Notes under the pieces: model-generated
Seen by the model: the letters and a program-made list of their open reading frames with translations, nothing else
Told to the model about the DNA's origin: nothing
The model's database searches: none
Part shown: positions 42,308 through 51,303 of the stretch, piece by piece
Position numbering within the stretch: position 1 is the first letter of the stretch
Layout of the letters: each line of letters opens with the position of its first letter
Made by a program: the position numbers and the translations under genes
Source: Chryseolinea sp. H1M3-3
Lineage (GTDB): Bacteria > Bacteroidota > Bacteroidia > Cytophagales > Cyclobacteriaceae
Direction of reading: 5' to 3'
Assembly (NCBI RefSeq): GCF_029360725.1
Contig: NZ_JARKMY010000004.1
Coordinates: 62,001 to 126,000 of the forward strand
DNA: 64,000 bases

Positions 42308-45300
42308 TCATCGACCTCCTTTGATCGCTTTTGCAATTGCCTCGAGGTGTTCGTTAAATGAACTCAATTGTATCAGCATTTGACCCGAGGTATCGCTTTC
42401 GTTCAGCATTCCAAATTTGTTGTTCTTCATAAAGATCTCTTTAATTTGATTCCACCGATTCCTTTCTTTTTCGGTGAGAAAACCAGCAATTTCTTTTAAC
42501 CGTAGCAAATTAGCTTCTGCATCTGATGTCAAGGTTTGTGATTCACCTTCATAATGAGAAAGAATCAACGTGTTCAATTCTTCGGAGTTCATAAGCGGTA
42601 CTACTTTGGCAGTCATCTTATTCATATTCCGGTATGAGCCCTGTAATTTGAAGGCAGGTTCGGTACGATAGGCATCCCTCATGGCGGCACTCGCAATGTA
42701 TTGTTGGTTCACACGCATCACCACATCACGAATTCGGATGATGTTCTTAAGCACTGCAATGGCATCGTCAATTTCCTGTTGGTTATAATTTCCTTCCAGT
42801 TCGGGCAGCAGTTCACTGTTTGTCTCGACATAACTAATGAGTTTGTACAGGTCATCAAAACTGCGATTACTGATACGTTGCAGGTACTTATTCTCGGCTA
42901 CGGAGTTTTCGATCAAGCTGAGTTTGAACAGTTGCTCGGAACTACCGATTACATCTCCCAGGTTATATACATCTGCACGATTCGCCAACATGTCCGGGAT
43001 TTTAAATTGCTCGCCACTCTCCGTATAGGGGTTGCCGGCCATCACAATGCAAAAGCGTTTTCCGCGCAAATCATAGGTTTTGCTTTCGCCTTCGAAAATG
43101 CCATCCATCTTACGCTGACCATCGGCAAGCGATATGAACTTCTGCAGAAACTCCGGATTACAATGCTGGATGTCGTCTATATACAACATCACATTATCGG
43201 CCATTTCAAAAGAAAGGTTTATTTTAATGAGTTCTGCGCGTGCACCTGAAGTTGTTGCCTCCTGCGGATCAATTGATGTGATATTATGCCCAATAGTTGG
43301 ACCGTTAATTTTTACAAAGTGAAGGCCCATCGTTTTCGCTAAATATTCCATCAACGTCGTTTTACCATACCCTGGCGGTGATACCAGTAACAACATCCCC
43401 ATGCGCGCAGTGCGTTTGTCGTTACCTGCAGCACCGATCTGTTTGGCAAGATTGGCACCGATCAACGGAAAATATACGTCGTTGATTAGACGATTACGAA
43501 CAAACGAACTCAATACTTTTGGTTCCAGTTCGTTGATCTTTAATTGCTGACGATAAGCCTGCACTAATTGTTCTTTAAGTTGATTGAAGGAAGTAAATGC
43601 GGGAACAATCGTTTCAAAATAGCTGCGCATCTTCGTCGTGAAGTGGTGAAAGTTCAACGTGTATTTCCCTTCTCCATGTACCACTGCATGCGTACCTTTT
43701 AAGCCGGTGAGGTCAATAGCATCTGCGGCAGCTTTTTCTCGGTAAGCGTGGTCTTTGAAAAGAAGTAAACAGGCCGTTTCATCTAAATAAAGTTTATCTG
43801 CTGTGATGGAGGGCGTTTGCAGAAACGCATGTAGCCAGCTTTGGATAATATAAAATCGCTCGGCCGTATCAAATCCCGTATTGTTTATCTCTTGTAAGAA
43901 CAATGCAGTCCTTCTTTGTGCGAGTAAATATTCATCGAATGCTTTTTTGAGGTGCAGTGCTTGTTGGCTGCAGGTAAAATGTTTAGCGGAGGAAAGTTCT
44001 AAATATAAATATTGCGCTACTTCATTTGGGTCTACTGAATCGTAGGCAATCTGCGACAGCAAGAATCGTGACGATAACTCTTTTCCTACAAAACTTGCAC
44101 GCTTGCTTTGAGGAAAACTTTCCTGTATCGAATAGGCCGCAGTAATCAATTGCTGAAGCTTGTTCCGTGAGGCTTCATCTAATCCAAACCAGAACAACTG
44201 AGCAGCTACACGAACGGCAGGGGAAAACCGAAGGATCCCAAGTTCCGCCTGTAGTTTTTTCAGCCCATGGTAAATAGCCGCAGCATCCGTGTTATGAACC
44301 CCTTTAAGATAGCCGGCGGCATAATCACGCTCGGTCCGATCATTCAGAAAAGTTTCATAGTTCCACTGCTCACTATGCTGAAGACTTTCGAGATAAGTTT
44401 GATAGGCGAGATATTCAGAACGATAGATCTCAGTATTTTCAGATATCAATTCCTGTTCCCAAATGGCCCTGTGCTGATATAGCGATTCAGTAGTTACCTG
44501 TTTATAGAAGCTGGTTCCCAGGAGATGAAAATATAGACTCTCATTTTTGCGGATGATCGTCAGATCCAGCACTTGTTTATTGACCGCGAACTTGTAATTG
44601 CCTAGCGCAATTATATTTTGACCATCAACAAAAAGATCAGTTTTATCCTTAAGATTTCGCAAAGCAGTTTCCTGTGCCACCTTCATGAGGTTTTCCAGAT
44701 TTTCTGCCTTCGCTACATCCCCGAGCTCTTTCAACTCATTCACCAGGTTACGCACCTTGTCTACCATCAGGTCTGTAGAAAAAAATGCGTAGATACTTTC
44801 TTTATCGTTAAACGACTGGGCTTTATTTTCGATGTTTTTTAGGACACGTAAGCCGATCTGCTCCAGTGCGGTGGTACGTTTGTTCAGTTGCGCGACCAGT
44901 ATTTCTTTTTTGGTGTTGAAGGCTTTGATAACTTCGTCACGCTTGTCTGCTATCTTAAGGACAAACTCATCAAAGTCAGCGAACTTGCTTTCGAGTTCCT
45001 CCACTTGTATACTCACCTTCGTGAAATACTCTTCACACTTTTCAGGTGATGTAGAAAGGTCAAGGAAGTTTACGATGGTTTGATCAAGTAAAGTAAGTTG
45101 CGCGTAAAACTGGCCGGTCGATTCTTGCGCTCTCAGGGCAGTGGTGATACGTACCAATTCTGCTTTTACCTCATTCAGAGATGCAAAGATCAGCGAGATC
45201 TTTTCGACAATGCGCGTAGTTTGTGTAGTGTCTTCAATTTTCAGGCTGTTCAGAATATCGATCAGCATTTCCAGGCCAGTGGAAATCTCCTTTATCGTTT

Positions 45301-47149
45301 GCTCTACCGGTTGAGCGTCGATCACTTTTGTCACACTGCTCGCTACTTTCTTAAGATCAGCAACCCTGGCTTCATATGGCGCGAGTGCTTCTTCTTTTAA
45401 TAAGAAAGTGACAGTGTCTTGGGAAAGTGAGCTGTTGTATTGCGCCAGCATTTCTTTCAGCACATCAACCGCCTTATTATCGATATAACGGATGTTTTGC
45501 AAATCGATAACAGCACCCTGCATGCTCCTCGTGGCTGCAAGGAGGTTTACAAGTTGATCCAGCGACGTGATGGTCGCACTTTTTACATCGATTACCAACT
45601 GGTCCACTCGCCTTTGCATCGAAACGAGATTGTCCTTTGCGTGCTGGCGCTGAGCCTGCACCTTTGCAAATTCATCTATTGCTGTGTTCGCGATATCCCT
45701 GATCTGGGTCAGCGGAGTAGCGAGATCGAAGGTTCCTTCGTCTTTTAACCAAAAATAAGCGTCGACAATATCGTTCGTTCGTTTATGTATATCCTCATAA
45801 AGATCTTCGTAGCTATCCTCTTTTTGTAAAAGCTGTATCACTTCATGACTTTCGCTCATTGCACTCACGATATCCTTGTTACCGATCTTATACAATACAT
45901 TGTTACTCATCGCTGTATTTTCCTGGAGCGTAGCGGTGTAGGGTGTTTGCCAGATTTGCACCTGGTGATGTCTTACAGCTTCATTCTCCGACCGGAAATA
46001 GACCAGCATTCCATCATTAAATATCGTAAAGCCATTACAAACAATAGGTGTTTCCACCTGTTGACCGATCATGTTGTATGACATCAACACATAGGTATTT
46101 GTAAGTTTCTGGTAGAACACATACAAAAAATCCTCACCGTTAGGAGACGCAACGCTGCTGCTGAATTCCAGGTCGGATGTGTGCAGTTCAAATATCTTAT
46201 GCTCTCCGCTTTGCAGATAATAGCCACTTGGGAAAATGATTCCCTGATTGTCTGGCAACAATACGCCAGCGTCAAGTAGACTGTTGATTGGAAGAACTTG
46301 CTTTGTGCGCACATTAAAAATATAGGCGCGAAAGTTTTCTTCATACGGTTTGATCTTGATTGGTATAAGATTTCCAAGATCGGCATAATGATATTGCGCG
46401 TCATCGAGCTGCTGATCTTTGTTTGTTACAGGCTCAGAATAAATCCCCTTCCCCGAATCCGTATTGTTTTCAATTTTGAATGTAATATCCCCATGGAGTG
46501 CTTCAATAAACACTTTGTCTAAAATCGAAATATGCGGATACAAACCCAGGCGACGATTACTGAGATCCGTTTTAATCCAATTAAATTCGTGCTGCGATGC
46601 CCTTTTTATTTCATGAATACTTCTGTCATCGACATATGATAGCTTTCCGTCTCTAATCAACCATTTAAAAGCCTTTCTATCATCAGGACTCTTGCCGGTT
46701 TGAAAGATCATGTACAGGTAGTTATCTGTCTTTATGAACTTGGCAAAGATTGAATCCCTGTAGTACTTGTACAGATTGCTGAAGTCTGTAATAAAATTCT
46801 CATCTTCAATCAGCGCAAGGGGTTCGGGATTGAAGTGGTCACCGGTGAACTTATAAATGCTGAAAACATCGCTGAGCTTTATATCTTCACGCAAACCAAA
46901 GTGAACGTTGTAACCGAAAATCGTAAGATTGCCAAGGGCAATAATACCACGCGCTACGCCGCTGTTGATTGTAGTGATACGTTGATTGCCGACCAGTTGA
47001 AATCCTGTTGAATTAAATATCTCCTTCCTCGCGTTATTTAACGCCGCCAGTCTTTCCAGTAAATTCAACCGCTGTTCTTCCAGTCGCTTCCGGATGATCT
47101 CATATGTTCCGGAATCCAATACAGTATTTGTGCTTTCAGTACCTGCCAT
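42308..47149 (-). CDS. Large coiled-coil AAA+ ATPase (often labelled 'DNA repair ATPase')
   Basis: 1613 residues. About 1-430 is beta-rich with propeller-like strands (NYLYMIFQTG, DFLYVFYQKL, MLVYFRSENEA); about 440-900 is long coiled coil (IDEFAKVQAQRQHAKDNLVSMQ and similar); a mixed region follows; the AAA+ module is at about 1240-1430 with Walker A SPPGYGKTT, Walker B MLYIDDIQH, sensor-like IVMAGNPYTESG and NRADVYNLGD. The build of the ATPase part recalls MoxR-like proteins. It is the last gene of the five-gene operon with YbjN-like, PspA-like, YqiJ-like and flotillin genes, starting 123 bases after the flotillin. A membrane-remodelling or stress role is more in line with this context than DNA repair. 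Confidence 0.85.
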   Translation of the reverse strand: MAGTESTNTVLDSGTYEIIRKRLEEQRLNLLERLAALNNARKEIFNSTGFQLVGNQRITTINSGVARGIIALGNLTIFGYNVHFGLREDIKLSDVFSIYKFTGDHFNPEPLALIEDENFITDFSNLYKYYRDSIFAKFIKTDNYLYMIFQTGKSPDDRKAFKWLIRDGKLSYVDDRSIHEIKRASQHEFNWIKTDLSNRRLGLYPHISILDKVFIEALHGDITFKIENNTDSGKGIYSEPVTNKDQQLDDAQYHYADLGNLIPIKIKPYEENFRAYIFNVRTKQVLPINSLLDAGVLLPDNQGIIFPSGYYLQSGEHKIFELHTSDLEFSSSVASPNGEDFLYVFYQKLTNTYVLMSYNMIGQQVETPIVCNGFTIFNDGMLVYFRSENEAVRHHQVQIWQTPYTATLQENTAMSNNVLYKIGNKDIVSAMSESHEVIQLLQKEDSYEDLYEDIHKRTNDIVDAYFWLKDEGTFDLATPLTQIRDIANTAIDEFAKVQAQRQHAKDNLVSMQRRVDQLVIDVKSATITSLDQLVNLLAATRSMQGAVIDLQNIRYIDNKAVDVLKEMLAQYNSSLSQDTVTFLLKEEALAPYEARVADLKKVASSVTKVIDAQPVEQTIKEISTGLEMLIDILNSLKIEDTTQTTRIVEKISLIFASLNEVKAELVRITTALRAQESTGQFYAQLTLLDQTIVNFLDLSTSPEKCEEYFTKVSIQVEELESKFADFDEFVLKIADKRDEVIKAFNTKKEILVAQLNKRTTALEQIGLRVLKNIENKAQSFNDKESIYAFFSTDLMVDKVRNLVNELKELGDVAKAENLENLMKVAQETALRNLKDKTDLFVDGQNIIALGNYKFAVNKQVLDLTIIRKNESLYFHLLGTSFYKQVTTESLYQHRAIWEQELISENTEIYRSEYLAYQTYLESLQHSEQWNYETFLNDRTERDYAAGYLKGVHNTDAAAIYHGLKKLQAELGILRFSPAVRVAAQLFWFGLDEASRNKLQQLITAAYSIQESFPQSKRASFVGKELSSRFLLSQIAYDSVDPNEVAQYLYLELSSAKHFTCSQQALHLKKAFDEYLLAQRRTALFLQEINNTGFDTAERFYIIQSWLHAFLQTPSITADKLYLDETACLLLFKDHAYREKAAADAIDLTGLKGTHAVVHGEGKYTLNFHHFTTKMRSYFETIVPAFTSFNQLKEQLVQAYRQQLKINELEPKVLSSFVRNRLINDVYFPLIGANLAKQIGAAGNDKRTARMGMLLLVSPPGYGKTTLMEYLAKTMGLHFVKINGPTIGHNITSIDPQEATTSGARAELIKINLSFEMADNVMLYIDDIQHCNPEFLQKFISLADGQRKMDGIFEGESKTYDLRGKRFCIVMAGNPYTESGEQFKIPDMLANRADVYNLGDVIGSSEQLFKLSLIENSVAENKYLQRISNRSFDDLYKLISYVETNSELLPELEGNYNQQEIDDAIAVLKNIIRIRDVVMRVNQQYIASAAMRDAYRTEPAFKLQGSYRNMNKMTAKVVPLMNSEELNTLILSHYEGESQTLTSDAEANLLRLKEIAGFLTEKERNRWNQIKEIFMKNNKFGMLNESDTSGQMLIQLSSFNEHLEAIAKAIKGGR

Positions 47150-47272
47150 TACGAAAAAAGATAAACGCTACATCGTGTAAATTGCTGCCGTGTGATCCGA
47201 TGAATGGGATCGGTGTCAACTCCCAATTCCCGCCGCGGCAACGGCTGGGATAGGGATCCTTGACACTTGCCT

Positions 47273-49303
47273 TTACTGCAGTTTCCTATTGGATAACCCC
47301 AAACTGGTAGCCAGGTTCGCAAGGTTGAGTAGTAATGGACGATCATCTTCAGAACTTTTCTGCTGCATTTTCAGGATCAAACTTGAAATGGTCAGGTTTT
47401 TAATATCGTTCGTGGTTATATTATACTTCTGAGCGAAGTCGCGGATACGTGTTAATAGGTCGCCGCCATTTTCACCATCCCCTAATAATGCAGCTTTAAT
47501 CTGAGTCGCGTTTTCACTTTCGTTGATTAAGCGATCAAAACCTTTCGCGGTCGAAACTTGGTTGATAATATTCTGGAAGAACATCGTTTCTCCTCCGACA
47601 ATATCGATGTTTGCTGATTTCAGTGCCTCTCCCAATACCATCGCTTGCGCTTCAGCGACATCCTTCTGAATATTGATCTGAGCAAGTGCGATTTCTTTTT
47701 CTTTCGCAAGCAGCAACTTAAACTCTTCGTGATCTTTTCCAACGGCATCCAGTTTCTTCATTGCTTCCGCTTTTTCCTGAATGCCTGAAGCTTCCGCTAA
47801 AGCCTTTTCTTTTGTTACTTCCGCCTGCGACAGTCCCTCTTTGCGTTTTGCTTCAGCCATTTTTTCAACTACGGTCGCGTCAACGATACCTTGCCTTTCT
47901 GCGGCTTCAGCTTTTGCCATCATTACTTCGGCCTCGGACAGACCGATTGTTGCCTCCTCCCGCGCCTGCGCTTCAGCGAGGATTTTACGGGCTTCTGCCT
48001 GCTTCACGGCTGCTTCTTTTTTTGCATCCGCGTCAATGATCAACTGCTTCGCTTTCTCTTCCGCTGCTTTCTTTTCTGCCTCAGCAGCTTTCACTGTGTA
48101 AATCAGTTTTTCCTCTGCCTGTTGGCTTGCTTGTGTGAGTCCTACTGTTTTGTTACGCTCCACCTGACGGAACGCCTCCAGGTCTTTTAATCCCTGTTGC
48201 TCTTCGACAACACCCTTCTCCAACCTTACGCGGTCGCGAATTACATCCTGAATGTTCTTACGTTCTACCTCTAACGTCTTCTCCTTTTCAATTTGTGCCA
48301 GCGTTACAATCTTTTCACGCTCGGTAATTTCTAATGCACGATCTTTTTCTACACGCTCGGTTTCTACCGCATCCGTGCGTTGTTTATTTTTTTCAGCGAT
48401 GATGATCTGGCGTAACTTATTTTCCTCCTGTACAGCAAGTGTCTCTTCGGTTTTGATCCGTACCGTTTCTGATTTTAGTCTTTCTTCTTCTCTTACTTTA
48501 AGTATTTCAGCTTGTTCCCGCGACTTTATATTATCAATCTCTCTACGCTGCTTCTCTTCTTTTTCCGCCATCTGGCGTTCTAATTCCAGGATCGCTTCGC
48601 GTGCCTCAACATCTTGCTTCTTGATTACTTTTTCCTCTTCCCGCTTAATCAAATTAGCCTTTATGTTTTGCGCTGCAGTAAGCTCGGTGATCTTCTTAAT
48701 ACCTTGGGAGTCGAGGATATTTTGCGGGCTGAGGAATTTCATTTCTGTCTGCTCAAGAAAATCGATGGCGCAGTCGTCAAGGATATAACCGTTAAGATCG
48801 GTTCCAATGATATTCAGGATTTCAGTTCTGAACTCGCGACGTGCTTCATACAGTTCGATAAAGTCAAATTTTTTACCCACTGTTTTTAAGGCTTCAGAGA
48901 ATTTTGCTTCAAAGAGAATGCAAAGCGTTTCGATGTCGCTGGCTCTTTCTGTACCGATGATCTGCGCTACGTTTAATACGTCATCAGCATTCTTGTTGAC
49001 GCGGATAAAGAATGCCACTTTAATATCTGCACGGATATTGTCTTTACAAATAAGGCCATCCTGTTCGAGACGATCGATCTGCAATTTTTTCACTGAGATA
49101 TCCATGATCTCCATTTTATGGAGAATAGGAATTACATACATACCCCTGTTGAAGGCGACTTTTCCACCACCAACACCAGTGCGCACAATTGCTTTGCCCT
49201 GCGGAATCTTTTTGTAGAAACTCGCAAAAGCAAAGAAGATAATAAAAATGATGAACACAATTCCACCAATAAGCAATAAGCTAATGCCGCCAAGTACGTC
49301 CAT
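47273..49303 (-). CDS. YqiK-type flotillin (SPFH/band 7 protein)
   Basis: 676 residues. One N-terminal TM helix (LLLIGGIVFIIFIIFFAFA, about 9-27), then the SPFH domain at about 35-215 (GKAIVRTGVGGGKVAFNRGM, DIKVAFFIRVNKNADDVL), a long Glu/Lys/Ala-rich coiled coil at about 215-560 (EAEKKAAEEKAKQ), and a flotillin C-terminal region with FDRLINESENATQI. Flotillins assemble in membrane microdomains. The neighbour before it (YqiJ-like) is the usual partner of this subgroup; the AAA ATPase after it and PspA-like protein nearby widen the set to a membrane-stress module. Confidence 0.93.
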   Translation of the reverse strand: MDVLGGISLLLIGGIVFIIFIIFFAFASFYKKIPQGKAIVRTGVGGGKVAFNRGMYVIPILHKMEIMDISVKKLQIDRLEQDGLICKDNIRADIKVAFFIRVNKNADDVLNVAQIIGTERASDIETLCILFEAKFSEALKTVGKKFDFIELYEARREFRTEILNIIGTDLNGYILDDCAIDFLEQTEMKFLSPQNILDSQGIKKITELTAAQNIKANLIKREEEKVIKKQDVEAREAILELERQMAEKEEKQRREIDNIKSREQAEILKVREEERLKSETVRIKTEETLAVQEENKLRQIIIAEKNKQRTDAVETERVEKDRALEITEREKIVTLAQIEKEKTLEVERKNIQDVIRDRVRLEKGVVEEQQGLKDLEAFRQVERNKTVGLTQASQQAEEKLIYTVKAAEAEKKAAEEKAKQLIIDADAKKEAAVKQAEARKILAEAQAREEATIGLSEAEVMMAKAEAAERQGIVDATVVEKMAEAKRKEGLSQAEVTKEKALAEASGIQEKAEAMKKLDAVGKDHEEFKLLLAKEKEIALAQINIQKDVAEAQAMVLGEALKSANIDIVGGETMFFQNIINQVSTAKGFDRLINESENATQIKAALLGDGENGGDLLTRIRDFAQKYNITTNDIKNLTISSLILKMQQKSSEDDRPLLLNLANLATSLGLSNRKLQ

Positions 49304-49362
49304 AGTGATCGGGAAAATTTAAGGTTTAAAGAAAGTGTTTACGATATTGAGTAGTTATAAAG

Positions 49363-50043
49363 TCAAACGATGTTGGAGAGGTTTACCTCGGCGACTACTA
49401 GGTAATATTTTTTATCAGCGGATTCACCTGCAACCATTACTTCTGCATCATATTCGATGGCTCCACCAGTTTTGCTCTTTACATTTATGCGCACGATATC
49501 GCTTTGAATTTTTACTTCTGCGGCACCGATCATATCGCCGGATATAGTACTTCGCATTCTTCCAATTCTTCCTAATAGTTCCTGTGGTTCTTCTCCGTTA
49601 TAGCCCATAGCATGATAAACTTTGACCAGTGGTTTTGTGGCATACCTTGTAATAACATAAGCAACAAGAAAAACCGGGATGAGGGTGAGCACAGATTTCC
49701 AACCCCAGCTAGCCAATCCCAGCACTACCGATGATGCTAACGTAATGATCCAGGCAACGAACTTAAAGACCGAATACACCATCATGAATGGTACTTTCCC
49801 AACGTTTACAAATTCCAACGCTTTCTGAACGAAAGATTGATCTGCCGCTACTTCGTCGCTGTCACCAGCAACATCAGTGTCCAGGTCAGCTCCCTCTACA
49901 CTAAAATCTCGGTCAACTCCCGAATCTCCAAACAGATCACCTGCTATGAAGGTGGTTATCCAGTAAAGCGCCGTCACGCCAGTGAGAACGGTCATAATCG
50001 CATTACTCAATGGATGGAAAAGTAAATCTAATATACCCGACAT
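49363..50043 (-). CDS. YqiJ-like membrane protein with C-terminal OB-fold (NfeD-related)
   Basis: 226 residues. Three hydrophobic helices (about 14-34, 86-110, 114-134) with an acidic loop GVDRDFSVEGADLDTD between the first two; the C-terminal part (about 150-226) is a beta-rich OB-fold (LLGRIGRMRSTISGDMIGAAEV, DIVRINVKSKTGGAIEYDAEVMV). This is the arrangement of YqiJ, the NfeD-type partner of YqiK flotillin, and the two genes are adjacent here (59 bases apart). It likely helps the flotillin assemble in the membrane. Confidence 0.88.
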   Translation of the reverse strand: MSGILDLLFHPLSNAIMTVLTGVTALYWITTFIAGDLFGDSGVDRDFSVEGADLDTDVAGDSDEVAADQSFVQKALEFVNVGKVPFMMVYSVFKFVAWIITLASSVVLGLASWGWKSVLTLIPVFLVAYVITRYATKPLVKVYHAMGYNGEEPQELLGRIGRMRSTISGDMIGAAEVKIQSDIVRINVKSKTGGAIEYDAEVMVAGESADKKYYLVVAEVNLSNIV

Positions 50044-50065
50044 CGGAAAGTGTTTGGTTAACGAT

Positions 50066-50767
50066 TTAAGATATCCCTAATTTTTCTTTGATAGCCTGAA
50101 GATCTTTTTCAATAGATAACGAATCATCTTTTAGTATACGGTTCAATTCCTCTTTCTTACTATTCGTATCACGATGTATTTCGCCATAGGCTTTCGCTAG
50201 CGCTTCCTGGTCTTCAACTTTTGATTTCATACGCTCGAGCATGGTAATTATTCCGTTGTTATCGACATGGGCAAGTTGCTTATTCACTTGTTCCGTGGCT
50301 TTGCTAACTTTCACCCGTGCCTTCAATGTTCGCAACTCTTTCTCCCATTTCTCCATATTTTCTTTCAGAATTTCTGTATTGCGCAGCATCTCCCTAGAGG
50401 ATTGCTGTAAAGCGGCGACTTGCTGCCCAATGTCTTCTGATTCTATATAATATTTTTTATGGAGCGACAACGCTTCGCGTGCAAGCTCTTCAGCCTTTGA
50501 CAGCTCGACTTGCCCAGACTGAGCTTTTTGCATGATCAATATAGCTTTTTCAGCATAATTTCTTGACTCCTGCTGACGAGAATGATGATCATTTTCAGTG
50601 CGGATCGCCAGGGCTTTTACCTTGGCATAGGCCTCCGTCGCTTCTGCAAGATCAGTGCGCAGTTCACGAATGCCTTGTTCCGTCATTTTAATGGGATCTT
50701 CCATTTTATCAACTGCTGCATGGATTTCTGCCTGCCCTATTCTGAAAATTCTTTTGAAAATATTCAT
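50066..50767 (-). CDS. PspA/IM30-family coiled-coil protein
   Basis: 233 residues from the ATG at 50767, which gives the family start MNIFKRIFRIGQAEIHAAVDKMEDP; upstream codons in frame overlap the previous gene's promoter region and do not match. Helical throughout: short N-terminal amphipathic helix, long hairpin (EQGIRELRTDLAEATEAYAK ... LAREALSLHKKYYIE ... LQQSSREMLRNTEILKEN), then ERMKSKVEDQEALAKAYGE and SIEKDLQAIKEKLG. The family polymerises on membranes and protects them under stress. It sits 22 bases before the YqiJ-like gene in the operon and resembles the YjfJ subgroup. Partner for ATPase or flotillin is inferred by context. Confidence 0.92.
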   Translation of the reverse strand: MNIFKRIFRIGQAEIHAAVDKMEDPIKMTEQGIRELRTDLAEATEAYAKVKALAIRTENDHHSRQQESRNYAEKAILIMQKAQSGQVELSKAEELAREALSLHKKYYIESEDIGQQVAALQQSSREMLRNTEILKENMEKWEKELRTLKARVKVSKATEQVNKQLAHVDNNGIITMLERMKSKVEDQEALAKAYGEIHRDTNSKKEELNRILKDDSLSIEKDLQAIKEKLGIS

Positions 50768-50810
50768 GACTGATAATTTTTTAGGTTTAAAACAATCGTC
50801 CCTTTTAAGT

Positions 50811-51209
50811 TTATCGTTTAGAAAAATCGATGATCTGTTGAGAGAACTCACTGAGTAATAATCCAAGAGAGTTCAAGGCACTCTCAAATTCGTTGAAGTC
50901 TATATTTTGTAGCTGCATGGTGTAGCGGAATAATACCCGGTCTCCTTCTTCATTGATGACAAAGCCACCGTGAATCGTATCCCTGTTTTTCTGCAGGAGT
51001 TTCTTGAACATATCCAGATTATCCTCCCGAAACGAGAAGAGAAACTGTTCCATAATAAGAATTGGGGGTGCAATGCCGAGAATCAAATTATGGATACCAT
51101 CGGCTTGATTATCAATCTTCAGAATGCCATTCTGCACATCTTTATACAGTATTCTGCAGTTAAGTCTAAGGGCAAATTCTTCGATGGTGTCAAAGTTTTT
51201 CATGAGCAT
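50811..51209 (-). CDS. Small YbjN-like (type III chaperone-like) protein
   Basis: 132 residues from the ATG at 51209 (a second ATG is at 51203); the frame continues upstream only from a TTG that overlaps the promoter. The fold pattern is helix, then strands NCRILYKDVQNGILKID and NLILGIAPPILIMEQFLF, FSFREDNLDMFKKLLQKN, GGFVINEEGDRVLFRYTMQLQNIDF, then helix EFESALNSLGLLLSEFSQ. This is the alternation of YbjN and CesT/Tir-chaperone-like families; identity is from pattern, not a clear motif. It leads the five-gene operon and ends 43 bases before the PspA-like start. Small proteins of this fold are recurrent companions of PspA-type genes. Confidence 0.7.
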   Translation of the reverse strand: MLMKNFDTIEEFALRLNCRILYKDVQNGILKIDNQADGIHNLILGIAPPILIMEQFLFSFREDNLDMFKKLLQKNRDTIHGGFVINEEGDRVLFRYTMQLQNIDFNEFESALNSLGLLLSEFSQQIIDFSKR

Positions 51210-51226
51210 AATTTCTTCTGACTGAA

Positions 51227-51258
51227 CAAATCTATTAATTGTTTTCTTAAAATGCAAA
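51227..51258 (-). promoter_or_regulatory. Promoter of the YbjN-PspA-YqiJ-YqiK-AAA operon
   Basis: Minus strand: TTTG (51258-51255), 20-base spacer, TAGATTTG (51234-51227). Both boxes fit the Bacteroidota consensus. The start codon at 51209 follows 17 bases after the -7 box. Confidence 0.65.
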
Positions 51259-51268
51259 AAAATTTAGC

Positions 51269-51291
51269 ATTGTGATAATGAAAATTACAAT
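51269..51291. promoter_or_regulatory. Inverted repeat between -33 and -7 of the XRE promoter, probable operator
   Basis: ATTGTGAT (51269-51276) and ATTACAAT (51284-51291) pair with one mismatch across 7 bases. A nested pair GATAAT/ATTATC lies at 51274-51279 and 51290-51295. The place between the promoter boxes suggests control by the XRE protein itself. Confidence 0.5.
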
Positions 51292-51299
51292 TATCTTTG
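51269..51299 (+). promoter_or_regulatory. Promoter of the XRE regulator gene
   Basis: ATTG (51269-51272), 19-base spacer, TATCTTTG (51292-51299): near-perfect Bacteroidota promoter. The ATG at 51304 starts only 4 bases after the -7 box, so the mRNA is probably leaderless or nearly so. Confidence 0.65.
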
Positions 51300-51303
51300 G
51301 GGC

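Noticed and set aside
42308-47149. Function in DNA repair for the large ATPase
   Set aside because: The name comes from automatic labels; no nuclease, helicase or SMC-type feature is visible and all neighbours are membrane proteins.
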